A stretch of DNA of 6,167 nt. Source: Comamonadaceae bacterium (lineage in GTDB: Bacteria > Pseudomonadota > Gammaproteobacteria > Burkholderiales > Burkholderiaceae_C). How positions within the stretch are numbered: position 1 is the stretch's first letter; the number at the start of each line of letters is the position of its first letter. Both the position numbers and the translations under genes were made by a program. The DNA is taken from the NCBI GenBank assembly GCA_947374505.1, contig CANCCE010000164.1:1-6167 (forward strand). The letters run 5' to 3'. The notes below the pieces were generated by a model. It was not told the DNA's origin, did not search any database, and saw only the letters and a list, made by a program, of their open reading frames with translations. Positions 1 to 5,755 of this stretch are shown here, one piece after another.

Positions 1-417
1 GGTTGGATCAGCCCGCGCGGTACCGGTAGCCAGATCACTTCACGCCTGCTGGCCGAAGCGGGCTACACACACCACGGCGATGTCAATGATGACGATCGCC
101 CGTATGTGATGGAGTTCGACGGCCAGCGCATTGTGGGGATTCCCCTGACCATGGACGTCAATGACCTGCCGACCTGTATTCGCTACGGACATGGACCGCG
201 CCACATGCTGGAGGCGTTCAAGGACACCTTTGCGGCCATGCGCGAACACGAAAGCGTGCCGCTCATGCTCGACGTCACGGCGCACACGCATGTGCTGGGT
301 CGTCCAGCCGGTGCCTGGGTGTACGACGAGATCATGGGCTTGGTGAAGGCGGCGCCGGATGTCTGGATCTGCACCCGCGCGGAAATGGCGCGCTACGTGT
401 TGGAGAACACACCATGA
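1..417 (+). CDS. Polysaccharide deacetylase family protein (PuuE/allantoinase-like), 3' part
   Basis: This is the C-terminal 138 residues of a gene that begins before the window. The frame is open from base 1 to the TGA at 415-417. The piece opens with GWISPRGTGSQIT followed by LLAEAGY, then NDDDRPYVM and IPLTMDVND. That series is typical of the second half of the NodB-like barrel in PuuE-type polysaccharide deacetylases, which act on C-N bonds of small molecules or on N-acetyl sugars. Near the end, TAHTHVLGRP matches the late HPHxxGRP-type motif of the family. The catalytic Asp and metal-binding His residues of the first NodB motifs would lie upstream, so activity cannot be judged. The stop codon overlaps the start of the following SDR gene (ATGA), which implies translational coupling and a shared pathway. 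The family call is fairly sure; the substrate is unknown, and true chitin or peptidoglycan deacetylation seems unlikely in this catabolic setting. Confidence 0.75.
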   Translation, partial: GWISPRGTGSQITSRLLAEAGYTHHGDVNDDDRPYVMEFDGQRIVGIPLTMDVNDLPTCIRYGHGPRHMLEAFKDTFAAMREHESVPLMLDVTAHTHVLGRPAGAWVYDEIMGLVKAAPDVWICTRAEMARYVLENTP

Positions 418-1181
418 GTTTTCAACCTCAATCCCGCCTGGATGGAAAGGTCGTGGTCATCACCGGCGGCAAGGGGGCGATTGGTTTCGCCACAGCCTTG
501 CGCCTGGCCACGTTGGGTGCGCGCATTGTGTCGTTGGATCGTCAGGGGCTGGAGGGTGTTCAACTGCGGCTCGACACTTTGCCCAATGCTGGCACAGCGA
601 AGCATTTCGCCCTGACCGCGTCGATCACTGATTCCGCCTCGTTGATGATGGCGGCAGAACAGGTCAAGGTGCGCGCAGGCCGTTGTGACATTCTCGTCAA
701 CAGTGCGGGCTTCACCCAATCCATCGCGCCCAAAGACATGGAAACCTTGAGTGACGAATTGTTCGACAGCATCATGGCGACCACGCTGCGTGGTGTGTTT
801 TCAACTATTCGCAGCTTTGCGCCTTTACTCAAAGCCAGCGGCGATGGCCTGATCGTCAATGTCTCCTCCATCGCCGGCTTCACGGGCACCGGTAGCAATT
901 TGGCCTACGTTGCGGCCAAAGCCGGTCTGGATGTCTTGACCAAGTCGCTGGCCAAATCACTGGCCCCTGAAATTCGGGTTTTGGCGGTGTCGCCGGGTGT
1001 GGTTGATTCGAGCTTTGTGCCGGGCAGAGGCGCTGATTTCAATGCGAAAGCCGCTGCCACCATTCCGCTTGGACGCGTCGGTCAGGTCGAAGACATTGCA
1101 TCCGCTATTGAGGCCTGCGCCACCACCATGCGCTTTGCCACCGGTGCCCGTTTCGTCATCGACGGTGGACGCAGTCTTTGA
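414..1181 (+). CDS. Short-chain dehydrogenase/reductase (SDR), classical type
   Basis: A 255-residue cytoplasmic NAD(P)-dependent oxidoreductase of normal length for classical SDRs. The Rossmann motif TGGKGAIG spans residues 17-24, with Ala in the position often held by Gly, which the family allows. Asp42 at the end of the second strand (VSLDRQ) points to NAD(H) rather than NADP(H). NSAG at 96-99 is the usual NNAG motif. The catalytic residues appear as Ser152 (VSSIAG), Tyr165 and Lys169 (YVAAK), followed by SPGVVDSSF (193-201) and a C-terminal ATGARFVIDGG. The Asn of the catalytic tetrad, expected just before LRGVF, is Thr124 here. The ATG lies in an ATGA overlap with the preceding deacetylase-like gene, which fixes the start well. 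It probably oxidises a hydroxyl group or reduces a keto group of the compound handled by this cluster; the substrate cannot be read from the sequence. Confidence 0.9.
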   Translation: MSFQPQSRLDGKVVVITGGKGAIGFATALRLATLGARIVSLDRQGLEGVQLRLDTLPNAGTAKHFALTASITDSASLMMAAEQVKVRAGRCDILVNSAGFTQSIAPKDMETLSDELFDSIMATTLRGVFSTIRSFAPLLKASGDGLIVNVSSIAGFTGTGSNLAYVAAKAGLDVLTKSLAKSLAPEIRVLAVSPGVVDSSFVPGRGADFNAKAAATIPLGRVGQVEDIASAIEACATTMRFATGARFVIDGGRSL

Positions 1182-1293
1182 AGCGCCAGCCCGGATTTTT
1201 TGTAACAAGCGAGGCAACGCCATAGTCCGAGTTGAGAAGAGAAAAAAGAGAGACAAAGACGGGTCGTCAACGATCTGCTGCATTAATAACCTT

Positions 1294-1299
1294 AAGGAG
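1294..1299 (+). promoter_or_regulatory. Strong Shine-Dalgarno site of the binding-protein gene
   Basis: AAGGAG lies five bases before the ATG at 1305 and is the best ribosome-binding site in the window. It settles the start of the Bug protein and suggests higher expression than its neighbours, as expected for a periplasmic receptor. The 123-bp gap before it (1182-1304) holds no gene. It contains a T6 run at 1196-1201 without a convincing hairpin before it, and an A/G-only tract at about 1234-1253. I could not find a clear -35/-10 pair there. Confidence 0.75.
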
Positions 1300-1304
1300 A
1301 CGCT

Positions 1305-2276
1305 ATGACAATCAAGCAAAAACTCATTCCCCTCTTGGTGCTGGCCTGCGGCTTGGGTGTTGCCCATGCCGCCCCGGGCGATTACCCGGTTAAACCGATC
1401 AAGATGATCATTTCTTTTCCACCGGGCGGACCAACTGACAGCAGCATCCGGATCATTGCGGAGAAGCTTGGCGAGTTGATGAAGCAGGCCGTCTTCATCG
1501 ATAACAAAGCTGGCGCGGGCGGCAATGTGGGAACGCAACTGGCGGCACGTGCTGAACCGGACGGCTACACCTTTCTGGCATCCTCCTCAGCCTTTGCAGT
1601 GAACCCGAGCATGTACGCCGGCAAGGCTGGCTACGACCCGATCAAAGACTTTATCCCGGTCATCACGGTGACGACGCAGCCCAACGTCATCTCGGTCAAC
1701 GAAAAGGTTCCGGTCAAGACATTTGCAGAACTGAAAGAGTTGGCGAAGACCGGAAAACTGTCTTTCTCATCACCCGGCAGCGGCACCACCCCGCACCTGA
1801 CCTGTGAAAATATTTTCCATGTGAATTGGAAATCAGACATCGTTCACATCCCCTACAAAGGTGCAGGGCCTGCATCCCTCGCTGTGGTGTCTGGCGAGAC
1901 ACCCGTGGCGTGCACGGCTGCCTTTGGTGTATTTCAGTTCCATAAGCAAGGCCGTGTGAAGATTCTCGGCATCTCCAGCGACAAGCGACTTCCAAGCTTG
2001 CCGGACGTCCCGACCTTCGCAGAGCTGGGTTACCCCGATATCAACGACTACACCTGGACAACCATCTTTGCGCCCGCCGGCACGCCGGCAGCGATTGTTG
2101 AAAAGATGAACCATGCCGTCAATCAAATCTTGGCGATGCCTGAGTACAAGGAAAAACTCGACAAGGGTGGCTTGATTCCGGTCGGTGGCACCCCGCAGGA
2201 GACGGTAGCCTACATCGCGTCTGAGGTGAAACGTTGGAGTCAGGTTGTCAAGATGACTGGTGCCAAAGCAGAGTAA
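1305..2276 (+). CDS. Bug family tripartite tricarboxylate transporter substrate-binding protein
   Basis: A 323-residue periplasmic solute-binding protein of the Bug/TctC family, full length for the family. The N terminus is a Sec signal peptide: Lys4 and Lys6, a hydrophobic stretch at about 7-20, and a cleavage site after AHA (20-22 region), leaving about 301 residues. Cys15 lies inside the hydrophobic core without a good lipobox, so a lipoprotein is unlikely. Family hallmarks follow: YPVKPIKMIISFPPGGPTD (27-45), the first ligand-contacting loop; IDNKAGAGGNVGT (65-77); PDGYTFL; SPGSGTTPHL (156-165), the second pocket loop; and HIPYKGAGPA (181-190). Bug proteins bind small carboxylates, amides or aromatic acids and deliver them to a TctAB membrane pair, often encoded elsewhere; none is encoded here. 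The gene sits between an SDR and an acid-sugar dehydratase, so its ligand is probably the cluster's starting compound. The ligand itself is not predictable by eye. Confidence 0.95.
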   Translation: MTIKQKLIPLLVLACGLGVAHAAPGDYPVKPIKMIISFPPGGPTDSSIRIIAEKLGELMKQAVFIDNKAGAGGNVGTQLAARAEPDGYTFLASSSAFAVNPSMYAGKAGYDPIKDFIPVITVTTQPNVISVNEKVPVKTFAELKELAKTGKLSFSSPGSGTTPHLTCENIFHVNWKSDIVHIPYKGAGPASLAVVSGETPVACTAAFGVFQFHKQGRVKILGISSDKRLPSLPDVPTFAELGYPDINDYTWTTIFAPAGTPAAIVEKMNHAVNQILAMPEYKEKLDKGGLIPVGGTPQETVAYIASEVKRWSQVVKMTGAKAE

Positions 2277-2288
2277 GTTGCCACTATC

Positions 2289-3452
2289 TTGAAAATAACA
2301 GCCATCAGGGAAGTCGCTGTACCGCTTCGCTCCAATCTGCGCAATTCGGCTTTCGACTTCAGTGAAATGACGACGTCAGTCGTCGCTGTGGTCACGGATG
2401 TGATGCGCGGCGGCAAACCGGTGGTCGGTTATGCCTTCAACTCCACCGGGCGTTACGCCTGCGGTGCGCAAATGCGAGACCGGCTCATACCGCGGATCAT
2501 GAAGGCCGCACCCGAGTCTTTGCTGGACGCCAGCGGCAACAACTTGGCCCCCGACAAGTTTCTCGCCTGCATGATGCAGCGCGAAAAGCCGGGCGGCCAT
2601 ACCGAGCGCTCCGTGGCCGTTGGCACCCTCGAGATGGCGGTCTGGGACGTCGTCGCCAAGATCGAGGACAAGCCCTTGCACGCCGTGCTGTCCGAACGCT
2701 TCAACCAAGGCCGGTGGGCTCAGAAAGTGCCCTGTTATGTGGGCGGGGGCTGGTACGCCCCCGGCAAAGGTATTCCTCAGTTGGAGGACGAAATTCGCGC
2801 GCGCTTGGCCGAGGGTTACACGACCATGAAGATCAAGGTCGGTGGCGCCAGTCTGTCCGATGATCTGGCGCGGCTGGAAGCGGCTTTGCGTCTTGTGGGG
2901 GGTGGCCAGCATTTGGCGGTCGATGCCAATGCCACCTTCGACAGAAACCGGGCCATCACTTATGCGAACGCACTGGCGCCCTATGCGCTGCGCTGGCTGG
3001 AAGAGCCGACCGACCCGCTGGATTTTGCCTTGTTGGCGGAACTGACACAGACCTATGCCCCGCCTCTGGCGACGGGTGAGAATCTTTTCTCGACGCAGGA
3101 CATCGCTAATCTGGTGCGCTTTGGACGCTTGCGGCCAGACCGGGACATTTTGCAAATGGACATTCCGCAGTCTTACGGCATTGTTCAGTTCTCTCGCACG
3201 CTCGAAATGCTTGAAGCGCAAGGCTGGCAGCGTGGCGCCGTTTTCCCGCATGGCGGCAACCTCATGACCTTGTCGGTGGTCGCCGGTTTTGGCTTGGGTG
3301 GCTGTGAAGCCTACCCGGACGTCTTCGGTATTTTTGCGGGCTTCAATGACGACGCCTTGATTGCCGACGGCATGATCCACCTCTCAGACCGGCCCGGCAT
3401 CGGCTTTGAGGGCCAGCGTGAGCTCTACGAGGTGATGCGCACGCTGGCGTGA
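2289..3452 (+). CDS. Enolase-superfamily (mandelate racemase/MLE) acid-sugar dehydratase, D(-)-tartrate dehydratase-like
   Basis: A 387-residue cytoplasmic Mg-dependent enzyme with the usual capping domain (about 1-140) and barrel domain. Seen directly: the KxK motif Lys181/Lys183 (MKIKVGG); metal ligands Asp212 (VDANATF), Glu238 (WLEEP) and Glu264 (ATGEN); Asp291 and His321 (FPHGGN) as the likely dyad; and Glu340. As I recall it, the Bradyrhizobium D-tartrate dehydratase TarD uses K184, D213, E239, E265 and H322. Every position is shifted by exactly one, and segments such as MTTSVVAVVTDV, EKPGGH, ERSVAVGT and LPGIGFEG-like endings also agree. The reaction would be dehydration of a hydroxy acid to a 2-keto acid, oxaloacetate if the substrate is tartrate. 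One pocket difference from TarD as I remember it is PHGGN here against PHGGH, so another substrate is possible. The start is TTG, with only a weak ribosome site, 12 bases after the Bug stop codon; the next in-frame ATG (codon 27) would delete conserved sequence. Confidence 0.88.
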   Translation: MKITAIREVAVPLRSNLRNSAFDFSEMTTSVVAVVTDVMRGGKPVVGYAFNSTGRYACGAQMRDRLIPRIMKAAPESLLDASGNNLAPDKFLACMMQREKPGGHTERSVAVGTLEMAVWDVVAKIEDKPLHAVLSERFNQGRWAQKVPCYVGGGWYAPGKGIPQLEDEIRARLAEGYTTMKIKVGGASLSDDLARLEAALRLVGGGQHLAVDANATFDRNRAITYANALAPYALRWLEEPTDPLDFALLAELTQTYAPPLATGENLFSTQDIANLVRFGRLRPDRDILQMDIPQSYGIVQFSRTLEMLEAQGWQRGAVFPHGGNLMTLSVVAGFGLGGCEAYPDVFGIFAGFNDDALIADGMIHLSDRPGIGFEGQRELYEVMRTLA

Positions 3453-3473
3453 GGTCGAAGAGTTTTTGAGCGC

Positions 3474-3977
3474 TTAAACGGGAGACTCTGGTGCGATGCG
3501 ATGGGTGATGGCAAAGCCGTTTTGTCGCCAAGCTTCAAACACGGTCACGGCCACTGCATTCGATAAGTTCAGGCTGCGCTGGCCCGACAACATCGGCAGT
3601 CGCAGACGTTGCGATGTCGCGAAGGTATCGCGCAATGCAGGTGGGAGGCCTTGCGTTTCAGAGCCGAACACCAGCCAGTCACCGGCTTCAAAGCGGGCGT
3701 CGTAGACGCTGCCGCTGCCGCGCGTGGTCATGGCAAACATGCGCTCTGGCTTCGGTTGCTCGCTGTCGATCAGTGCCTGCCAGTTGGCATGCCGCAAGAC
3801 GCGGGTGTACTCGTGGTAATCGAGTCCGGCGCGGCGCATGTGTTTGTCTTCCATGGAGAAACCCAGCGGCTCCACCAGATGCAGCGTGCAGCCCGTGTTG
3901 GCCGCGAGGCGGATGACGTTACCCGTGTTGGGCGGAATTTCGGGGGCGACCAGAACAATATGAAACATGCGCGCCAT
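3474..3977 (-). CDS. trmL: tRNA (cytidine(34)-2'-O)-methyltransferase TrmL
   Basis: A 167-residue SPOUT-class RNA methyltransferase, close to the length of E. coli TrmL (157). It transfers a methyl group from SAM to the ribose 2'-OH of the wobble base C34/cmnm5U34 in tRNA-Leu isoacceptors, in the cytoplasm and as a dimer. Motif 1 is APEIPPNTGNVIRLAANTG (11-29), with the conserved Arg23. Motif 2 is LVFGSETQGLP (102-112), with Glu107. Motif 3 is LPMLSGQRSLNLSNAVAV (127-144). Motifs 2 and 3 form the trefoil knot that holds SAM. There is no extra RNA-binding domain, as expected for TrmL as opposed to TrmH or RlmB. The first ATG shares a base with the comF stop codon (TAATG on the minus strand), implying coupled translation; a second ATG three codons later (3968) is also possible. 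The reading frame stays open much further upstream, but that sequence is the comF gene in another frame. The gene faces the dehydratase tail to tail. Confidence 0.95.
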   Translation of the reverse strand: MARMFHIVLVAPEIPPNTGNVIRLAANTGCTLHLVEPLGFSMEDKHMRRAGLDYHEYTRVLRHANWQALIDSEQPKPERMFAMTTRGSGSVYDARFEAGDWLVFGSETQGLPPALRDTFATSQRLRLPMLSGQRSLNLSNAVAVTVFEAWRQNGFAITHRIAPESPV

Positions 3978-4720
3978 TATGTCGGGGCTGTGCGCGTCAG
4001 CACCACGGCACTGACATGTGTTGCACCGGCTTGACGCAGCACGCTCGCCGCCGTCAACAATGAAGCACCGCTGGTCATCACATCGTCGACCAGCACCACG
4101 CGCCGGCCTTTGAGCTCGGCAGCGCGCAGTGGTTCCACCGCAAACGCGCCCTTCAAGTTCTCCAGTCGTGCGCTGCGTTGGAGCTCGCTTTGCGGCCTGG
4201 TGTGGCGTATGCGCAGCAGCAGGGACGCGTCGGTGGTGGCGCGACAGGCGCTTTGGCAATGCAGTGCGCAGCTTAATTCCCATGCTTGGTTGAAACCGCG
4301 CCATGCCAGCCGTTCGGTCGAGAGAGGGAGTGGCAGCAACCAATCGTCAGGCGTCAGCTGGGTTAAAAAATCACGCACTGCCGGTTGATCCAGCAGTGTG
4401 CTGGCCATGAAGGTGGCCCAGCCGGTCTGGCTATCAAACTTGTAGCGGGACACCAACTCTGCCCATGGAAAGGCATAGGGCAGGGCGGCAAAGCAGGCAT
4501 CCAGTCCGAAGGGTTCGCGCAGGCACCGGGCGCACTGCGTGTGCAGGCGCTGCGCAGGCAACTCGAGTGCGCAGGTGCGGCAGCGTTTGCGCGCCTGACC
4601 GAAGCGCATCATGCAGTCGTGACACACCGGTGCACTCGGCCAGCTTCGGCAGACCGCGCACTGGCTGGGGATGCGGTTCATGAGTAAACCGCGTAACCCG
4701 TTGAGGACGCTGAAATTCAT
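3977..4720 (-). CDS. comF: ComF family protein (zinc ribbon plus phosphoribosyltransferase domain)
   Basis: With the chosen ATG the protein has 247 residues, normal for the family. The N-terminal part carries four CxxC pairs (Cys21/24, 33/36, 47/50, 63/66), a double zinc ribbon. The C-terminal part is a type I phosphoribosyltransferase fold with PLPLSTERLAWRGFNQA (130-146) and the PRPP loop VVLVDDVMTSGAS (208-220). ComF proteins are required for DNA uptake in competent bacteria such as Bacillus and Haemophilus, probably on the cytoplasmic side handling incoming single strands; a role in this organism is inferred. The start is uncertain. ATG at 4720 keeps the short hydrophobic lead before the first zinc pair and has GAGG close before it. 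ATG at 4681 would still keep all cysteines. An ATG at 4756 would overlap the divergent gene by 15 bases and is less likely. The stop codon overlaps the trmL start, so the two form an operon. Confidence 0.92.
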   Translation of the reverse strand: MNFSVLNGLRGLLMNRIPSQCAVCRSWPSAPVCHDCMMRFGQARKRCRTCALELPAQRLHTQCARCLREPFGLDACFAALPYAFPWAELVSRYKFDSQTGWATFMASTLLDQPAVRDFLTQLTPDDWLLPLPLSTERLAWRGFNQAWELSCALHCQSACRATTDASLLLRIRHTRPQSELQRSARLENLKGAFAVEPLRAAELKGRRVVLVDDVMTSGASLLTAASVLRQAGATHVSAVVLTRTAPT

Positions 4721-4741
4721 CACCTCAATATACTCGTCCCT
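4721..4741. promoter_or_regulatory. Candidate divergent promoter with overlapping -10-like boxes
   Basis: Only 21 bp separate the chosen comF start from the start of the BioC-like gene. The A/T-rich core contains TATACT (4729-4734) on the plus strand and TATATT (4732-4727) on the minus strand; each matches the sigma70 -10 consensus at five of six positions. With usual spacing, transcription would begin at or next to the start codon on both sides. The -35 matches are poor: TTGGGT at 4756-4751 for the minus strand, and none well spaced for the plus strand. This is a reading by eye and is tentative. Confidence 0.35.
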
Positions 4742-5665
4742 ATGAGTTCGACCCAACGCCCGCCAACGCTAGATCCAATTGCTGTCGAACGCTGGCATCG
4801 CACGGCGCCCGGGGTCACGCCATGGCTGCACGAGGAAGTGGCGCAACGCATGTTAGACCGGCTGCAATGGATCAAGTTACAGCCTGCCGTTTGGACGAAC
4901 TGGGGTGCCGTTCGGGGTGGGCTGCAAGCACATGCAGCGCTGCTTAAGCAATATGCCCGTGCTCAATGCTTCGTGATCGAATCTTCTGAGTACAGAAAAG
5001 CCTTGGCCCGTGAAGCGTTGACACCACCCTGGTGGGAAAGACTCTGGCGAGGGCTGTCCGGAGGGGCGGCAGCGACGCGTATTGAAGCCCCGGCGCCCGC
5101 TAGCGTCGACATGCTCTGGGCCAACATGGCCTTGCATGAAGCGGCTGATCCACAAGCGCTACTGGCAACGTGGCATCGCTTGTTGGCGGTCGACGGCTTC
5201 GTCATGTTTTCCAGTCTTGGGCCCGACACGGCGCGTGAAGTGCGCGATGTTTACGAGGCTTTGGGCTGGCCGCCAGCCGGCCATCAACTCACCGACATGC
5301 ACGACTGGGGTGACATGCTGGTGCAAACCGGTTTTGCTGAACCCGTGATGGACATGGAGCGCATCACGCTCACGTTTGAGACACCGGCACGCTTGCTGCA
5401 AGAGCTGAGAGAGCTAGGTCGCAATTTTCATCCTGCGCGCTTTGGCGCCTTGCGGGGTCGTCAATGGAAGGCCAAGCTAGAACAACTGATCAGCGATCGT
5501 TTGCCGCGTGGCGACGATGGCCGCCTGCAGCTGACCTTTGAGGTGATTTATGGTCACGCCTTGAAAGCACGACCGAAGATCAAAGTGTCAGCGCTCAGTG
5601 CGGTCTCAATTGACGAGATGCGGAGCATGTTGCAAGACCCGCGCGGGCCGTCCGACAGAGCTTGA
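4742..5665 (+). CDS. BioC-like class I methyltransferase-fold protein with degenerate SAM motif
   Basis: A 307-residue cytoplasmic protein whose second half fits the BioC (malonyl-ACP O-methyltransferase)/NDUFAF5 branch. It has VDMLWANMALHEAADP (122-137), LLAVDGFVMFSSLGPDT (147-163), DMHDWGDMLVQTGFAEPVMD (185-204), GRNFHPARFGALRGR (226-240) and LTFEVIYGHALK (264-275). Where BioC has the SAM motif LDxGCGxG, this protein reads WTNWGAVRGG (51-60): the acidic residue is Asn53 and the central Gly is Val57. Glu80 may replace the ribose-binding Asp. It may therefore bind SAM weakly, bind something else, or act in another way. No other biotin genes are present. BioC would block the malonyl carboxylate to begin pimelate synthesis, whereas NDUFAF5 is a complex I assembly factor, so a respiratory assembly role is a possible alternative given the DUF2244 neighbour. 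The ATG at 4742 lacks a Shine-Dalgarno site. The superfamily is clear; the function is not. Confidence 0.82.
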   Translation: MSSTQRPPTLDPIAVERWHRTAPGVTPWLHEEVAQRMLDRLQWIKLQPAVWTNWGAVRGGLQAHAALLKQYARAQCFVIESSEYRKALAREALTPPWWERLWRGLSGGAAATRIEAPAPASVDMLWANMALHEAADPQALLATWHRLLAVDGFVMFSSLGPDTAREVRDVYEALGWPPAGHQLTDMHDWGDMLVQTGFAEPVMDMERITLTFETPARLLQELRELGRNFHPARFGALRGRQWKAKLEQLISDRLPRGDDGRLQLTFEVIYGHALKARPKIKVSALSAVSIDEMRSMLQDPRGPSDRA

Positions 5666-5669
5666 GGGC

Positions 5670-5675
5670 TACAAT
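5670..5675 (+). promoter_or_regulatory. Candidate -10 box for the DUF2244 gene
   Basis: TACAAT, inside GGGCTACAATTC, lies five bases after the BioC-like stop codon and matches TATAAT at five of six positions. Transcription would start near 5682, leaving a leader of roughly 40-70 bases before the possible DUF2244 starts. No good -35 hexamer sits 16-18 bases upstream, so the promoter would be weak or activator-dependent. The downstream gene could also be read through from the BioC-like gene. Confidence 0.3.
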
Positions 5676-5692
5676 TCATTCGAAATTCGGGT

Positions 5693-5755
5693 ATGTTCCC
5701 ACGCTTTCAAGCGCTGTATTCATGGCGCTATTTTGTGAGTGTTCTTCAGTGTTGA
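5693..5755 (+). other. Possible 20-codon leader ORF before DUF2244
   Basis: An ATG at 5693 opens a 20-codon frame with several aromatic residues and two arginines (begins MFPRFQALYSW, ends VLQC) and stops with TGA at 5753-5755. The stop overlaps the candidate TTG (5752) start of the DUF2244 frame and lies just after the candidate GTG (5749). Such an arrangement could couple translation or serve as a leader. There is no clear ribosome-binding site, and a frame this short can occur by chance. A small hairpin (CGCTT/AAGCG, 5702-5713, two-base loop) lies within it. Confidence 0.2.

Noticed and set aside
1182..1204. Possible Rho-independent terminator after the SDR gene (T6 run at 1196-1201)
   Set aside because: No stable GC-rich stem can be paired immediately before the T run.
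1319..1352. Lipoprotein signal in the Bug protein (Cys15)
   Set aside because: The residues before Cys15 (VLA) do not make a good lipobox, and a normal AHA cleavage site follows.
957..1538. A 193-codon minus-strand open frame spanning the SDR end, the gap and the Bug start
   Set aside because: It crosses two well-supported plus-strand genes and a ribosome-binding site, with no recognisable domain.
2376..3380. A 334-codon open frame on the minus strand opposite the dehydratase gene
   Set aside because: It is the antisense shadow of a clear enolase-superfamily gene; its composition (rich in Arg, Gly, His) shows no domain I recognise.
3455..3490. Possible bidirectional terminator between the convergent genes, around AGCGCT
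   Set aside because: The GTTT/AAAC arms and the AGCGCT palindrome have different centres, so no continuous stem forms.
3978..4343. N-terminal extension of trmL to 289 residues
   Set aside because: The extra 122 codons are the comF coding region in another frame and look like random Arg/Ala-rich sequence; TrmL motif 1 begins right after the ATG at 3977.
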